DNA of 64,000 bases from positions 54,507 to 118,506 of the forward strand of contig JAOLZO010000001.1 of assembly GCA_028343845.1 (NCBI GenBank), in the 5' to 3' direction. The position numbers and the translations under genes were made by a program. Position 1 is the stretch's first letter; each line of letters opens with the position of its first letter. This DNA comes from Verrucomicrobiota bacterium. Lineage in GTDB: Bacteria > Verrucomicrobiota > Verrucomicrobiia > Opitutales > Seribacteraceae. The notes under the pieces are model-generated. The model was not told the DNA's origin and did no database searches. It saw only the letters and a list, made by a program, of their open reading frames with translations. Below, one piece after another: positions 8,153-16,388 of this stretch.

Positions 8153-9175
8153 TCAGTTTGGTTTTTTCTCGATGACAATCCTGACTTCACCCTCGGGTCC
8201 CAATATCCAAGAACCGTATTTTTCACCTATGTATCTTGTCGGTTTGTCAAAAATCGAAGGGCCGTCGGCTTCTTTGAAAGTCATGGGATGAATATCATTG
8301 AGAGTCTTAACGATATCGGAGGTCAAATGGTAAGTTCTGGGAGCCAGGCAATTATCCAAGTAGGTGGAGACAAGACCTTCCCGGAGATTCATTTGAGTAA
8401 GAACCTCTTTTATGAATTTCGTATCAATTTCAGAAAGGGAATCTCTTATCCGGTCGTAAATCGGCCAGTAGTTGCCTCTGTCTCCATAAAGATAAATCCA
8501 TAGCACACCCGATTGGTCAGAGGTTATTCGATAGTGTTCCTTCAACCCTTCGATTGGAGCAAGGGTGTGATGCAATACCCCATTTGTCGCGACAAAGTCA
8601 AAGGATCCAGCCTCCCATTTGGAAAGATCGGTTATGTCGGCATTGACGATTTCTACATTTTTGATTTCAAGTTCGAATAATGCATGTTCGAAGTACGACA
8701 AGCTGCTTCCTCCTATGTCGGCCGCGATGACTTTTGAGGCACCAAGGCGAGACATCGCAACCGAGAGTCGCCCAATTCCGCAACCACCATCAAAACAGGT
8801 TTTACCATCAAAGAAAGCCTCGTCAAATCCAGAATCACGGAGTCTGCTTTCAACCAAGTTGACCGAGTGCATAAAGGTTTCTTTGGAAAAGGTTGTCCAG
8901 GCTTCTTCAAAAAGCTCTTCCGTATGATCTTTATCAGCCTTATTTTTATTTTGATGAACTTCGACTAGGTGTTCCTCCAAATCCAACACTGATTGCAGAA
9001 ATGCAACTTGTACTGCGAAGCTATCCTCCAAAGCTATTTCAGGATCTTTTTGAGGCTGCATAATTACATCTTCGAGAGTTTTCATAAGCATTACGGTACT
9101 TTGAATACCAAAGTGCTTTGATTTGCTTTTGAGCGTTTTATCTAGAAGAGCGAAAAAGTTTTCCAGTGATTCCAT
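8153..9175 (-). CDS. Class I SAM-dependent methyltransferase
   Basis: A 340-residue protein with the class I methyltransferase core. Motif I is near residues 127-140 (CFDGGCGIGRLSVAMSRLGA), followed by KVIAADIGGSSLSYF (acidic end of strand 2), VEIVNADITDLS, and FDFVATNGVLHHTLAP (motif IV region). A ~120-residue helical N-terminal extension precedes the core. It probably methylates a glycan or a glycan precursor. It is the first gene of its sub-operon: a 219-bp spacer with inverted repeats separates it from the aminotransferase gene upstream. An in-frame methyltransferase tail follows its stop, described separately. Confidence 0.8.
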   Translation of the reverse strand: MESLENFFALLDKTLKSKSKHFGIQSTVMLMKTLEDVIMQPQKDPEIALEDSFAVQVAFLQSVLDLEEHLVEVHQNKNKADKDHTEELFEEAWTTFSKETFMHSVNLVESRLRDSGFDEAFFDGKTCFDGGCGIGRLSVAMSRLGASKVIAADIGGSSLSYFEHALFELEIKNVEIVNADITDLSKWEAGSFDFVATNGVLHHTLAPIEGLKEHYRITSDQSGVLWIYLYGDRGNYWPIYDRIRDSLSEIDTKFIKEVLTQMNLREGLVSTYLDNCLAPRTYHLTSDIVKTLNDIHPMTFKEADGPSIFDKPTRYIGEKYGSWILGPEGEVRIVIEKKPN

Positions 9176-9369
9176 GTTATTATTTTGTTGTTAAATGCAA
9201 TTATGATCCAGGTGTAAGAACTCAGCCACCACTCCATTAATTAGTAAGTTTGATCAGCGGTTTTGTACGGTCTTTCCGGAAGCCACATGATGGGCAAGGA
9301 TTGAAAGCTCAGGATGTCAGAGGAATTCCGTCACACCGTAATTCCACACTACAAAAATCTCCAAGGGTG

Positions 9370-9391
9370 AGGCAATCAACTATAATTGCCT
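9370..9391 (-). terminator. Hairpin after DegT gene, possible terminator
   Basis: A perfect 7-bp stem AGGCAAT/ATTGCCT with an 8-base loop lies 3 bases beyond the stop of the aminotransferase gene. There is no T-tract after it on the minus strand, so it is a weak intrinsic terminator or an mRNA 3'-end stabiliser. A second inverted repeat (GGAATT...AATTCC, 9322-9345) lies in the same 219-bp spacer. Their placement at an operon break is the main support. Confidence 0.4.
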
Positions 9392-9394
9392 TCA

Positions 9395-10711
9395 TTATGG
9401 GTTGCCTGTGGCGGTAGAACTTTGCGCAGATTCCCATGCCCTAAGTTCTTCCAAGTTTTTCCATACTTTCAGGAACGCCAATCCCACTAATTCCGTTTGG
9501 TGGGCATCATAGTCGTGCTGACATATCTGCAAGCAGATTACCTCCTGGTCATGAAGCTTTTCCGCAACCGGGCATATGCCCTTTTCGTAATCAGGATGCT
9601 CTTCCTCTGGATGGAGGTTCCACGGGAAACCGTCCCTGCCATAGGCGATCTTTCTTTGATACATGGGTTGTAGATGAATGTTCTGGTACCCTCCATAGAT
9701 CCATGGCACGCCTTCAGCTTGAAGTGCTGCAACGACGGTATCGCGTGAAACACCCATGACTTCCAGATCCAGTCCGATTGCAAAGACATAGAAGGCGTGA
9801 GACATGTCTTCATCAAAGAGAGGGAGCCTGACCCCTGGTAGTTTTTCGAGCATCTTTGCAAGTTTCTTGCCCGCTTGAAATCTTCGTTGGACTACGCTCG
9901 GCAATTTCCCCAATTGCACTCTTCCTATTGCCGCCTCGATTTCGCCTAGACGGAAATTAAATCCCAAGCAGTTGGTTATGTCTTTCTCTCCCTTGTCTTC
10001 CACTACGGCTTCCCCGTGGTTCCTTATCAATCTCATCTTCTCGGCATATTCGGCATTGTCGGTAACTGCCATTCCGCCCTCTCCCGTATGAATATGCTTG
10101 TGATAGTTAAGACTAAATCCACCAATGTCTCCTATTGTGCCCGCCCATCTCCCCGCTGTGTGCACATAGGGTGTCTGTGCGGCATCCTCAATCAGGATCA
10201 ATCCATGTTCTTGTGCAATCTTCTTAACCTCGGTCAATCCCTCTGCGGATCCGAAGATAAGGGGCATCATAATGGCCTTTGTTCTGGGCGTAATGGTTTT
10301 AATGACGGATTCGGCGCAAAGGTTGTAGGTTTCCCGGTTGACGTCGGCAAATACGGGGATCGCATTCCATGCCAGAATTGCGGCAGCGCTTGCCGTCATG
10401 GTCCAAGGGCTGACAATCACTTCGTCCCCAGGCGAGATCCCAATAGCCCCTACCGCGGCAACGAGACCTGAGGTCCAAGAATTGAATGAAACTGCATGTT
10501 CGACCTCAAATAGGTCGGCCCATTCCTTTTCGAAATTCCTTACCTGCGGGCCGCCATAAAATCGCTCGCTCCAGGAACCGAAGAACCCGGACAGGTTTCC
10601 GGAGTTCAAAACTTCGGTCGCGATGGCAATTTCCTCTTTGCCAATTATTTTAGAGGGAGAAAAAGGTTGGTTTATAACCGCCTTCCCACCTAGAAGTCCT
10701 AAAATTGGCAT
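9395..10711 (-). CDS. DegT/DnrJ/EryC1/StrS-family sugar aminotransferase
   Basis: A 438-residue PLP enzyme of the DegT family, which aminates keto-sugar nucleotides. Visible features are DEVIVSPWTMTASAAAIL, the ILIEDAAQ strand with the Asp that contacts the PLP nitrogen, and SLNYHKHIHTGEGGMAVTDN, whose Lys in HKH would form the Schiff base. Length is slightly above the usual 370-400. The substrate is probably an NDP-4-keto or 3-keto sugar, although no dehydratase is present in the window to supply it. It sits 18 bp downstream of the first amidotransferase gene, so it belongs to the amidination operon. Confidence 0.85.
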   Translation of the reverse strand: MPILGLLGGKAVINQPFSPSKIIGKEEIAIATEVLNSGNLSGFFGSWSERFYGGPQVRNFEKEWADLFEVEHAVSFNSWTSGLVAAVGAIGISPGDEVIVSPWTMTASAAAILAWNAIPVFADVNRETYNLCAESVIKTITPRTKAIMMPLIFGSAEGLTEVKKIAQEHGLILIEDAAQTPYVHTAGRWAGTIGDIGGFSLNYHKHIHTGEGGMAVTDNAEYAEKMRLIRNHGEAVVEDKGEKDITNCLGFNFRLGEIEAAIGRVQLGKLPSVVQRRFQAGKKLAKMLEKLPGVRLPLFDEDMSHAFYVFAIGLDLEVMGVSRDTVVAALQAEGVPWIYGGYQNIHLQPMYQRKIAYGRDGFPWNLHPEEEHPDYEKGICPVAEKLHDQEVICLQICQHDYDAHQTELVGLAFLKVWKNLEELRAWESAQSSTATGNP

Positions 10712-10729
10712 TTCAAGGAATATAATTTA

Positions 10730-12001
10730 TTAAGAAAGGGTACGCCTTTGGTGGTCAACATAACCTGTTGTAAGCATAGTGTAGCTTGTTTTTTCGATTG
10801 GTTGTTTTTCAGTCTTGTTAATGAGGAACTCGGATTTTCCGGTCCTGTTCAACCTAGCTTTTTCGACTTTCGGATCTTTGGTTTTTTCAGGTGTGCAGAT
10901 TGAGTTCTTTAATTCCCATTTCTTGTTTATCAAGTGCCATGCACTTCTGTCTCTATGATTATTCACCTGTGATAAGAGTTCAGCTTTACTGATGCCCTGC
11001 CACTTTGAGAATATTTCAATATCCTTCGGTTCCTTGAATTGATATTGGTTTACCAAGCGAATTCCCTCTTCCCTCGATAATCTTCCGAAACGGATTTCCT
11101 GATTGGCATGATCAGTTACTTTGCCGTAGCCTAATTTAAGGAATTTTATATAGTCGTGAAGACCGTTGTAATGTATTGAGTCTGAATTATTGTAGGGATT
11201 GAAAGTTCGTTGCTGTTCGATCGTCTCATATCCGTAAAGCTTCATCATTTCTTCGTGTTGGGTTTTCGAGTCCCAACGAATATAGTTGCTCAAATAGATA
11301 CCCCTGACCCCGACACTTTCAATTTCTTTGTTGTGGGGATAGAAGTAGGGTAGGAGATCCCTTTCGGAAAGCCCGTGAGAATCGACAAGATCTTCAGCCT
11401 CAATTCCCATTAAGTCATGCTCCTTTCGAAATTTTCTTGTCATTTCCACTTCATCCGTATGAGAAAACATACCGACTTGGTCACACCCTTGGTGCAATCC
11501 CCAGATTACCAAGGGGATTTTGAATTTCACTGCAACTTGAACGGGGTATGCAGTTTCTCCGGCAATGCAATGCCAATACATACTTCCAAGTTTCTCAAGT
11601 GTTGCGGAATTGATTTTTTTTACAAGATCGGCGTCGATGTTTATTGTCATTATATCGCAACCAAGCAGCAATCTTAGGTACGAAAGATTTGATATCCCCG
11701 TTTCTGAGTTGTAGTGCTTGTTGTAGGTAACCAGCAATGGATTAAGCCCATACACCTTCCTGATCAGGTGAACGATGAAGTAGGAATCGCTTCCTCCGCT
11801 AATAGGAATAACGCAATCGTAATTGTGATTGCTTTTATTTTTAAAGGATTCAAGGAGGCGACCTAGTTTTTCCGATCTTTTTTTCCAGTCCAAGGTATCT
11901 TTTTCCTCATGAACTCTACACCCAGAGCACACGCCCTCTTGATCGAAGAGTATAGTGAAGGGGTGGTTTGATGAATACAGGCAACGCTTGCAGTAAATCA
12001 T
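10730..12001 (-). CDS. N-acetyl sugar amidotransferase, WbuX/WbpG/PseA type (copy 1)
   Basis: A 423-residue ATP-PPase of the N-acetyl sugar amidotransferase family. Zinc-ribbon cysteines are at the N-terminus (MIYCKRCLYSS and GVCSGCRVHEE), followed by the PP-loop VIPISGGSDSYFIVHLIRK near residues 65-83. Members convert an N-acetyl group on a surface sugar to an acetamidino group, using ammonia delivered by partner glutaminase/channel subunits. The partners lie directly upstream, the HisF-like gene overlapping by 4 bp. A second copy lies on the far side of the HisH/HisF pair. The gene is A+T-rich compared with the rest of the window, suggesting acquisition by transfer. Confidence 0.85.
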   Translation of the reverse strand: MIYCKRCLYSSNHPFTILFDQEGVCSGCRVHEEKDTLDWKKRSEKLGRLLESFKNKSNHNYDCVIPISGGSDSYFIVHLIRKVYGLNPLLVTYNKHYNSETGISNLSYLRLLLGCDIMTINIDADLVKKINSATLEKLGSMYWHCIAGETAYPVQVAVKFKIPLVIWGLHQGCDQVGMFSHTDEVEMTRKFRKEHDLMGIEAEDLVDSHGLSERDLLPYFYPHNKEIESVGVRGIYLSNYIRWDSKTQHEEMMKLYGYETIEQQRTFNPYNNSDSIHYNGLHDYIKFLKLGYGKVTDHANQEIRFGRLSREEGIRLVNQYQFKEPKDIEIFSKWQGISKAELLSQVNNHRDRSAWHLINKKWELKNSICTPEKTKDPKVEKARLNRTGKSEFLINKTEKQPIEKTSYTMLTTGYVDHQRRTLS

Positions 12002-12867
12002 ATTATTTCCTTTTCAACTGGAATATATTTTGATTTGGCCAATTGCCTGTCACTTAGTTTCCCCACCCGTCCTTCTTCGCCGAATTCAAAACCGGAGTAT
12101 TTTATTTTGGTGCCGAACCTAATTCCATTTATCATTTTTGATTTCAAATATGACTTAAGGGTTAGCGGTGAATGTTCGGTGAAATTAAAGAAGTTTCCAG
12201 CTGCCAGGGAGGACATTCGGCATTCGGTTATACATTGGAGAAAGTGTTCGGGGTGACCTGCCCCTCCGCATGCGATGATAGGAATATCGGTATGCTTGGA
12301 GGCCTGCGAGTAGAGTTCCATGTCAAAACCTGATTTCGACCCATCACGGTCGATTGAGTTTAACAGAATTTCACCTGCACCTGATGCGGTTACGGTTTGA
12401 ATATGGTCAAAGGCATTTAGACCGGTAGACTTCCTCCCGCCTTGTGTGAAAACTTGATAGGAATCATTTATCTTTTTTACATCAACAGAAACGACAATGC
12501 ATTGACTTCCGAACATATCTGATGCTTCTGCAATGAATTTGACATTGTTAATTGCGCTCGTGTTGATTGTGACTTTGTCGGCACCAGCCCTTAATAATTT
12601 ATTGATGTCAGCTGTCGACTTTACTTTCCCTCCGGCAGTTAGAGGGACGAAAGAATACCGTGAAAGCCTTTCAATGAGTTCGAAGTCAGGAGGAGTAGTA
12701 AGATCGGAATCAATATTTAAAACAATAATTTCATCAATATCCCAATCGCTGAGGAATTCTACAGCGATTTCAGCCTTTCCGATGGGTAGAAACTTTTTGA
12801 AACCAATGCTTTGCACTGAGATTCCATTTTTTACTAAAACACAACCGATGATCCGGTTTTTTAACAT
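11998..12867 (-). CDS. wbuZ: HisF-like amidotransferase subunit, WbuZ type
   Basis: A 289-residue TIM-barrel protein related to HisF. Phosphate-binding segments remain (PLTAGGKVKSTADINKLL and IPIIACGGAGHPEHF) as does the second catalytic-region Asp (VVSVDVKK). The first HisF catalytic Asp, in the CLDVKDG motif, is replaced: the sequence reads CVLVKNG. This is the pattern of the WbuZ/HisF2 branch in O-antigen clusters, which works with WbuX and WbuY to make acetamidino sugars, not in histidine synthesis. It lies between its glutaminase partner (3-bp gap) and amidotransferase copy 1 (4-bp overlap). Confidence 0.82.
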   Translation of the reverse strand: MLKNRIIGCVLVKNGISVQSIGFKKFLPIGKAEIAVEFLSDWDIDEIIVLNIDSDLTTPPDFELIERLSRYSFVPLTAGGKVKSTADINKLLRAGADKVTINTSAINNVKFIAEASDMFGSQCIVVSVDVKKINDSYQVFTQGGRKSTGLNAFDHIQTVTASGAGEILLNSIDRDGSKSGFDMELYSQASKHTDIPIIACGGAGHPEHFLQCITECRMSSLAAGNFFNFTEHSPLTLKSYLKSKMINGIRFGTKIKYSGFEFGEEGRVGKLSDRQLAKSKYIPVEKEII

Positions 12868-12870
12868 AAC

Positions 12871-13518
12871 TTAAAGAGTGTTTAGAAAGTTCCTGATTAA
12901 CTTCAATCCGTTGCTTTGGCTTTTCTCGGGATGGAACTGAACCGCGAAAATATTCTCAAAGTTAATGGCGGCAACAATGTCTATGCCATAATCGCAGGTT
13001 GCCAATACGTATTTCGAATTGCATTCAAATTGATATGAATGATCAAAATAAAAATCAGAACTATTGTCGATTTTATTGAAGTAAGGCTCCTTCTTTGTGA
13101 ATTTAACGTTGTTCCAACCAACATGGGGGAGTTTGCACTTATTTGAGGAATCGATCTTTCTTACGTTACCATCAATCCAGTTGAGTCCTGTGTGACGACC
13201 ACCCTCTTCGGATTCGTTCGCCATTAATTGCATACCCAAGCAGATTCCCATTATCGGTTTCTTTTCTTTCGTAACTTGATGGGTTAAAACTTCTGAAATC
13301 CCTGAGGTGTGAAGGTTTTCAATAGCATTGCTGAAAGATCCGACGCCTGGAAGTAAGTAGGCGTCAGCTTGTTTGATTTCCTCAATTTCACTGGAAACCT
13401 CATAATCCACTTTTAGGAATTTGAGGGCATTGGCTACGGATCGCAAGTTTCCCATTCCGTAATCTACGACGACTAAATTTTTCTGTGTTTTAACGGGAGA
13501 ATAGTTAGAATTTACCAT
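12871..13518 (-). CDS. wbuY: HisH-like glutaminase subunit, WbuY type
   Basis: A 215-residue class I glutamine amidotransferase of the HisH family. The catalytic triad is visible: Cys in MGICLGMQLM and His and Glu in VQFHPEKSQS. The N-terminus VVDYGMGNLRSVANAL is the standard HisH start. It would hydrolyse glutamine and pass ammonia through the HisF-like barrel to the WbuX-type amidotransferase. Flanking genes are both for surface-sugar amidination and no other his genes are present, so a role in histidine synthesis is unlikely. It overlaps the upstream amidotransferase copy 2 by 14 bp. Confidence 0.85.
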   Translation of the reverse strand: MVNSNYSPVKTQKNLVVVDYGMGNLRSVANALKFLKVDYEVSSEIEEIKQADAYLLPGVGSFSNAIENLHTSGISEVLTHQVTKEKKPIMGICLGMQLMANESEEGGRHTGLNWIDGNVRKIDSSNKCKLPHVGWNNVKFTKKEPYFNKIDNSSDFYFDHSYQFECNSKYVLATCDYGIDIVAAINFENIFAVQFHPEKSQSNGLKLIRNFLNTL

Positions 13519-14731
13519 ATGGTTCGTAGATAGATAATCCTTCTGTTTCCTCGGCTATCCTTTTCGTATCAATACGCTCTATGATTTCATCTAGAGATAT
13601 ATCGTCTGCGTAGGGTTCCTGTTCCCAAATAGGGTTTTTCAGCCTCCATTTGTTCGAGCCTGACTTTTCCCACATGTTGCCCCTGAAGGAGTTGGCGGTT
13701 TCCCAAAAATCCTTTTCGGTGATATCAATCCAATTACAAAAATCCTCTACATAACGTTGGTGGCATCTTCCGTCCAATTCCTTGACCACCTTTATTGCTT
13801 CCTGACGCGTAACTCTGCCATCTCTGATATCATAGCACAAGAATTCGGTGGCATTTCCAAACCCAAGCTTAATATGTTTGAGCATCGAGTTAACGATTCC
13901 GCCGTTATTGCTATCAAGGCAATTATGGCGATAGGGTATTCCAATATCATGGTAATCTGCGTCAATTCCTTCCATGCCCGCTTGATAGGCATAGATACCA
14001 TTCCTATAAACAGACCAATTCAGAAAATAGCCCATAAATACACCTTGGCCTCCCCATAACTTGAATTCGTCTTCTGACGGGAAGGAATATTGTATCAGGT
14101 CTCTTTCGCCGATGCCTTCACCTTTCCAAACATCAAGGTTCGATCCGTCCAAGGTGTTGTTATTCTTGATGTTAATGGCGTCCCATCCGAGCCCGACGCT
14201 ATTTCTGTCACCAGCTTCAAGAGCAGGATTTTCTCCGAAAAAAACCAATTGAATATCATATGCCATGGCCACCCTGAACGGAATTGGGAACAATGCATAG
14301 TCGGAGTATTTTACTATGTTCCCGAATTTACGGAATGATTTTCTGGCTAGTTGCCGGGCAAGGTTGGCATTAGGTTGAATACTAATGTGCGAAAAACCCT
14401 TCTTAATCAGATTTTCAATGTTTTGCCGTCCGGTTTTCGTTCCATCCGAACCAACGAATTGAACTAATAAAGGATTTAGTCCTAACTCTTCCTTGAGATA
14501 CATAGCCTGCCAGGTACTGTCTTTGCCTCCACTGACACCAACGACGCAGTCCCATGAAGATCTGGAACTACCTTTTGCGGACTCCACCAAATCTCTAAGA
14601 TCTTGCTCTCTTGTCTTCCAATCGATTTGCCCCTTCTTTTCATGCCACAAGCAGGCTTTGCAAACCCCGGCTTCATTAAAGATGAGCCCCGGTCTTGTAT
14701 CAGGCATCAAGCATTTGCTGCAATATATCAT
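13505..14731 (-). CDS. N-acetyl sugar amidotransferase, WbuX/WbpG/PseA type (copy 2)
   Basis: A 408-residue paralogue of the gene at 10730-12001. It has the same layout: N-terminal zinc-ribbon cysteines (MIYCSKCLMPDTRPG, GVCKACLWHEKKGQIDW) and a PP-loop VVGVSGGKDSTWQAMYLKEE near residue 65. SGGKDS is the more canonical form (copy 1 has SGGSDS). It probably activates a carbonyl of an N-acyl sugar for amidination. It is first in the four-gene order copy 2 - HisH - HisF - copy 1, so one ammonia supply may serve two sugar positions or two sugars. Confidence 0.85.
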   Translation of the reverse strand: MIYCSKCLMPDTRPGLIFNEAGVCKACLWHEKKGQIDWKTREQDLRDLVESAKGSSRSSWDCVVGVSGGKDSTWQAMYLKEELGLNPLLVQFVGSDGTKTGRQNIENLIKKGFSHISIQPNANLARQLARKSFRKFGNIVKYSDYALFPIPFRVAMAYDIQLVFFGENPALEAGDRNSVGLGWDAINIKNNNTLDGSNLDVWKGEGIGERDLIQYSFPSEDEFKLWGGQGVFMGYFLNWSVYRNGIYAYQAGMEGIDADYHDIGIPYRHNCLDSNNGGIVNSMLKHIKLGFGNATEFLCYDIRDGRVTRQEAIKVVKELDGRCHQRYVEDFCNWIDITEKDFWETANSFRGNMWEKSGSNKWRLKNPIWEQEPYADDISLDEIIERIDTKRIAEETEGLSIYEPYGKF

Positions 14732-14752
14732 CAGCCTTCCTGGAAATATGAT

Positions 14753-15454
14753 TTAAGAGACCGTATGCTTGTAGCCTCCTGCCTTTATTTTCTCATGCAA
14801 GGAGTCGAGTTTGTGTTTGTCCATGACTTTGTAGTAATGCCCTTCGCCTTGGGTTTCTGCATCGTCAAAGGTTAAGCCATTCAAAACTTTTTGAAGTCCA
14901 AGCACCAGCGTGTCAATTTCATGATAAAAGGATTTCATGCGAATGGTTTCATAAGTATCTCCGTGCTCTACATCGAATGAACTCGAGGTTATGATAGGTC
15001 CACTGTCAATTCCCTCATCAATGAAGTGACATGTAGAGCCAACGGGGTCATCGTTATACAACGACCACTCGACGGCATTACACCCCGCATAGTCAGGTAA
15101 TAGACCGGGATGAGAATTCAGAACGCCGACCTTTGCTGTATCGATAAGGTTTTTCCTGTAAATCGGTCCCATTCCCTGGAGGATAACGTCGACGTTAAGC
15201 TTTTTCAGCAGGTTTGTCGCAGTCTCGCTATTCGCATCTTTTACAAAATAACAGGGGACCTGTAATTCTTGAACGTCGCAGATTCTGGGGGCAGTTATCT
15301 TTGGTGTTCTTTCCATTCTCACTCGTTCGTTTAATTCGCGCGGAGTGTCTCCTTGAAAAATGAACGCATCAATTTCTATGCCTTTTTTCCTGCACCTTAA
15401 AGCAGTCTCAACCGCATATATATTATTGAAGTATCCTAAAATTACAGTTCTCAT
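14753..15454 (-). CDS. Formyltransferase family protein (sugar N-formyltransferase-like)
   Basis: A 233-residue protein with the formyltransferase core. The catalytic Asn and His are in LNSHPGLLPDYAG and the Asp in FIDEGIDSGPII, the set used with 10-formyltetrahydrofolate by methionyl-tRNA and sugar formyltransferases. It lacks the C-terminal tRNA-binding domain of Fmt, so an amino-sugar acceptor is more likely. It lies between a methyltransferase and the amidination genes, consistent with N-formylation of an amino sugar. The acceptor is unknown. Confidence 0.78.
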   Translation of the reverse strand: MRTVILGYFNNIYAVETALRCRKKGIEIDAFIFQGDTPRELNERVRMERTPKITAPRICDVQELQVPCYFVKDANSETATNLLKKLNVDVILQGMGPIYRKNLIDTAKVGVLNSHPGLLPDYAGCNAVEWSLYNDDPVGSTCHFIDEGIDSGPIITSSSFDVEHGDTYETIRMKSFYHEIDTLVLGLQKVLNGLTFDDAETQGEGHYYKVMDKHKLDSLHEKIKAGGYKHTVS

Positions 15455-15488
15455 AGTAAGCCCAAAAGACGTTGACTAATTAATAACT

Positions 15489-16316
15489 TTATTTTCTTTC
15501 TCCGATGCAAACGAGTCTTTCAGATGCTCCCTCCTCATAAGTGTTTCCATCAAAGTCCGAAAAGCAATCAACTGTATTCATCTCATACCTATCAAGCATC
15601 TTGGAAATCTCATGAAGAGTGTAAAACCTGGTGAATTCTTTTTTTGAATCATCAATGAAACCATCTCTTCTTATATATGTGTTTTGAGTGAACATGATCG
15701 AATTGTCAGAATCGACGATTTCTTGTTTGTATAGTCCGAAACGAAATGGATTCTCTGCCTCAAATTCAAGCCAATATGAGTGACTTCCATGCTTATTGCA
15801 CATTTCCCGATCCTTAACGCGGGTCATCATGTCAAAAATACATTTCCCTCCCTTGACGAGCCATTTGCTGATTTGCGAAACCACTTTTTCAGGCAAATCA
15901 AAATTCTCTGGAAAAAAATAACAAAAGGCACTGTCAACGAGTATTATTAGATCGAAGCTATCCTCCGGAAAGTCTAGGTCTTCCACGTTTAGATTCAAAT
16001 TGTTAACTTTTACAAATCCGTGGTCATTTTTCCATCTTTCAGCAAATCCAAATCGATTTTCTGATATCTCTACTCCGAAACCTTTCTCAAGCAGTCCCCT
16101 TTTCTCCAATGAATAAAGCAAGCAACTACTTCCCGAGCAGTATTCCAACACCCGCAAGGGAGCGCCCTTGCAGATGCTTTTTTCAATGAATTCAGTTGCG
16201 GGAAGTACGTCATTTATACGTTTAGACCTATATTCTTCCAGCTCTTTTGTAGTTTTGTAGTTTTGAGCATTCTCTACTTGTTTGTATGCATTTATATTTA
16301 TATTTCTATAATCCAT
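15489..16316 (-). CDS. Class I SAM-dependent methyltransferase
   Basis: A 275-residue class I methyltransferase. Motif I appears as VLEYCSGSSCLLYSLEKRG, followed by GFGVEISENRFGFAE and FDLIILVDSAFCYFFPENFD at strands 2 and 4. The motif I Gly-rich loop is degenerate (EYCSGSS instead of DxGxGxG) but the fold order is intact. It is probably a sugar methyltransferase. It lies in the A+T-rich part of the cluster, 34 bp upstream of the formyltransferase gene. Confidence 0.75.
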   Translation of the reverse strand: MDYRNININAYKQVENAQNYKTTKELEEYRSKRINDVLPATEFIEKSICKGAPLRVLEYCSGSSCLLYSLEKRGLLEKGFGVEISENRFGFAERWKNDHGFVKVNNLNLNVEDLDFPEDSFDLIILVDSAFCYFFPENFDLPEKVVSQISKWLVKGGKCIFDMMTRVKDREMCNKHGSHSYWLEFEAENPFRFGLYKQEIVDSDNSIMFTQNTYIRRDGFIDDSKKEFTRFYTLHEISKMLDRYEMNTVDCFSDFDGNTYEEGASERLVCIGERK

Positions 16317-16388
16317 GAAAATTCTGTCTCTTTGATCTAGGAGATATTATTACACATTATTTGAGCGGGAAATATATTTTGCTTCCAC

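Noticed and set aside
11998..13518. hisF and hisH as part of a histidine operon
   Set aside because: The HisF catalytic Asp is missing, no other his genes are present, and both neighbours are N-acetyl sugar amidotransferases.
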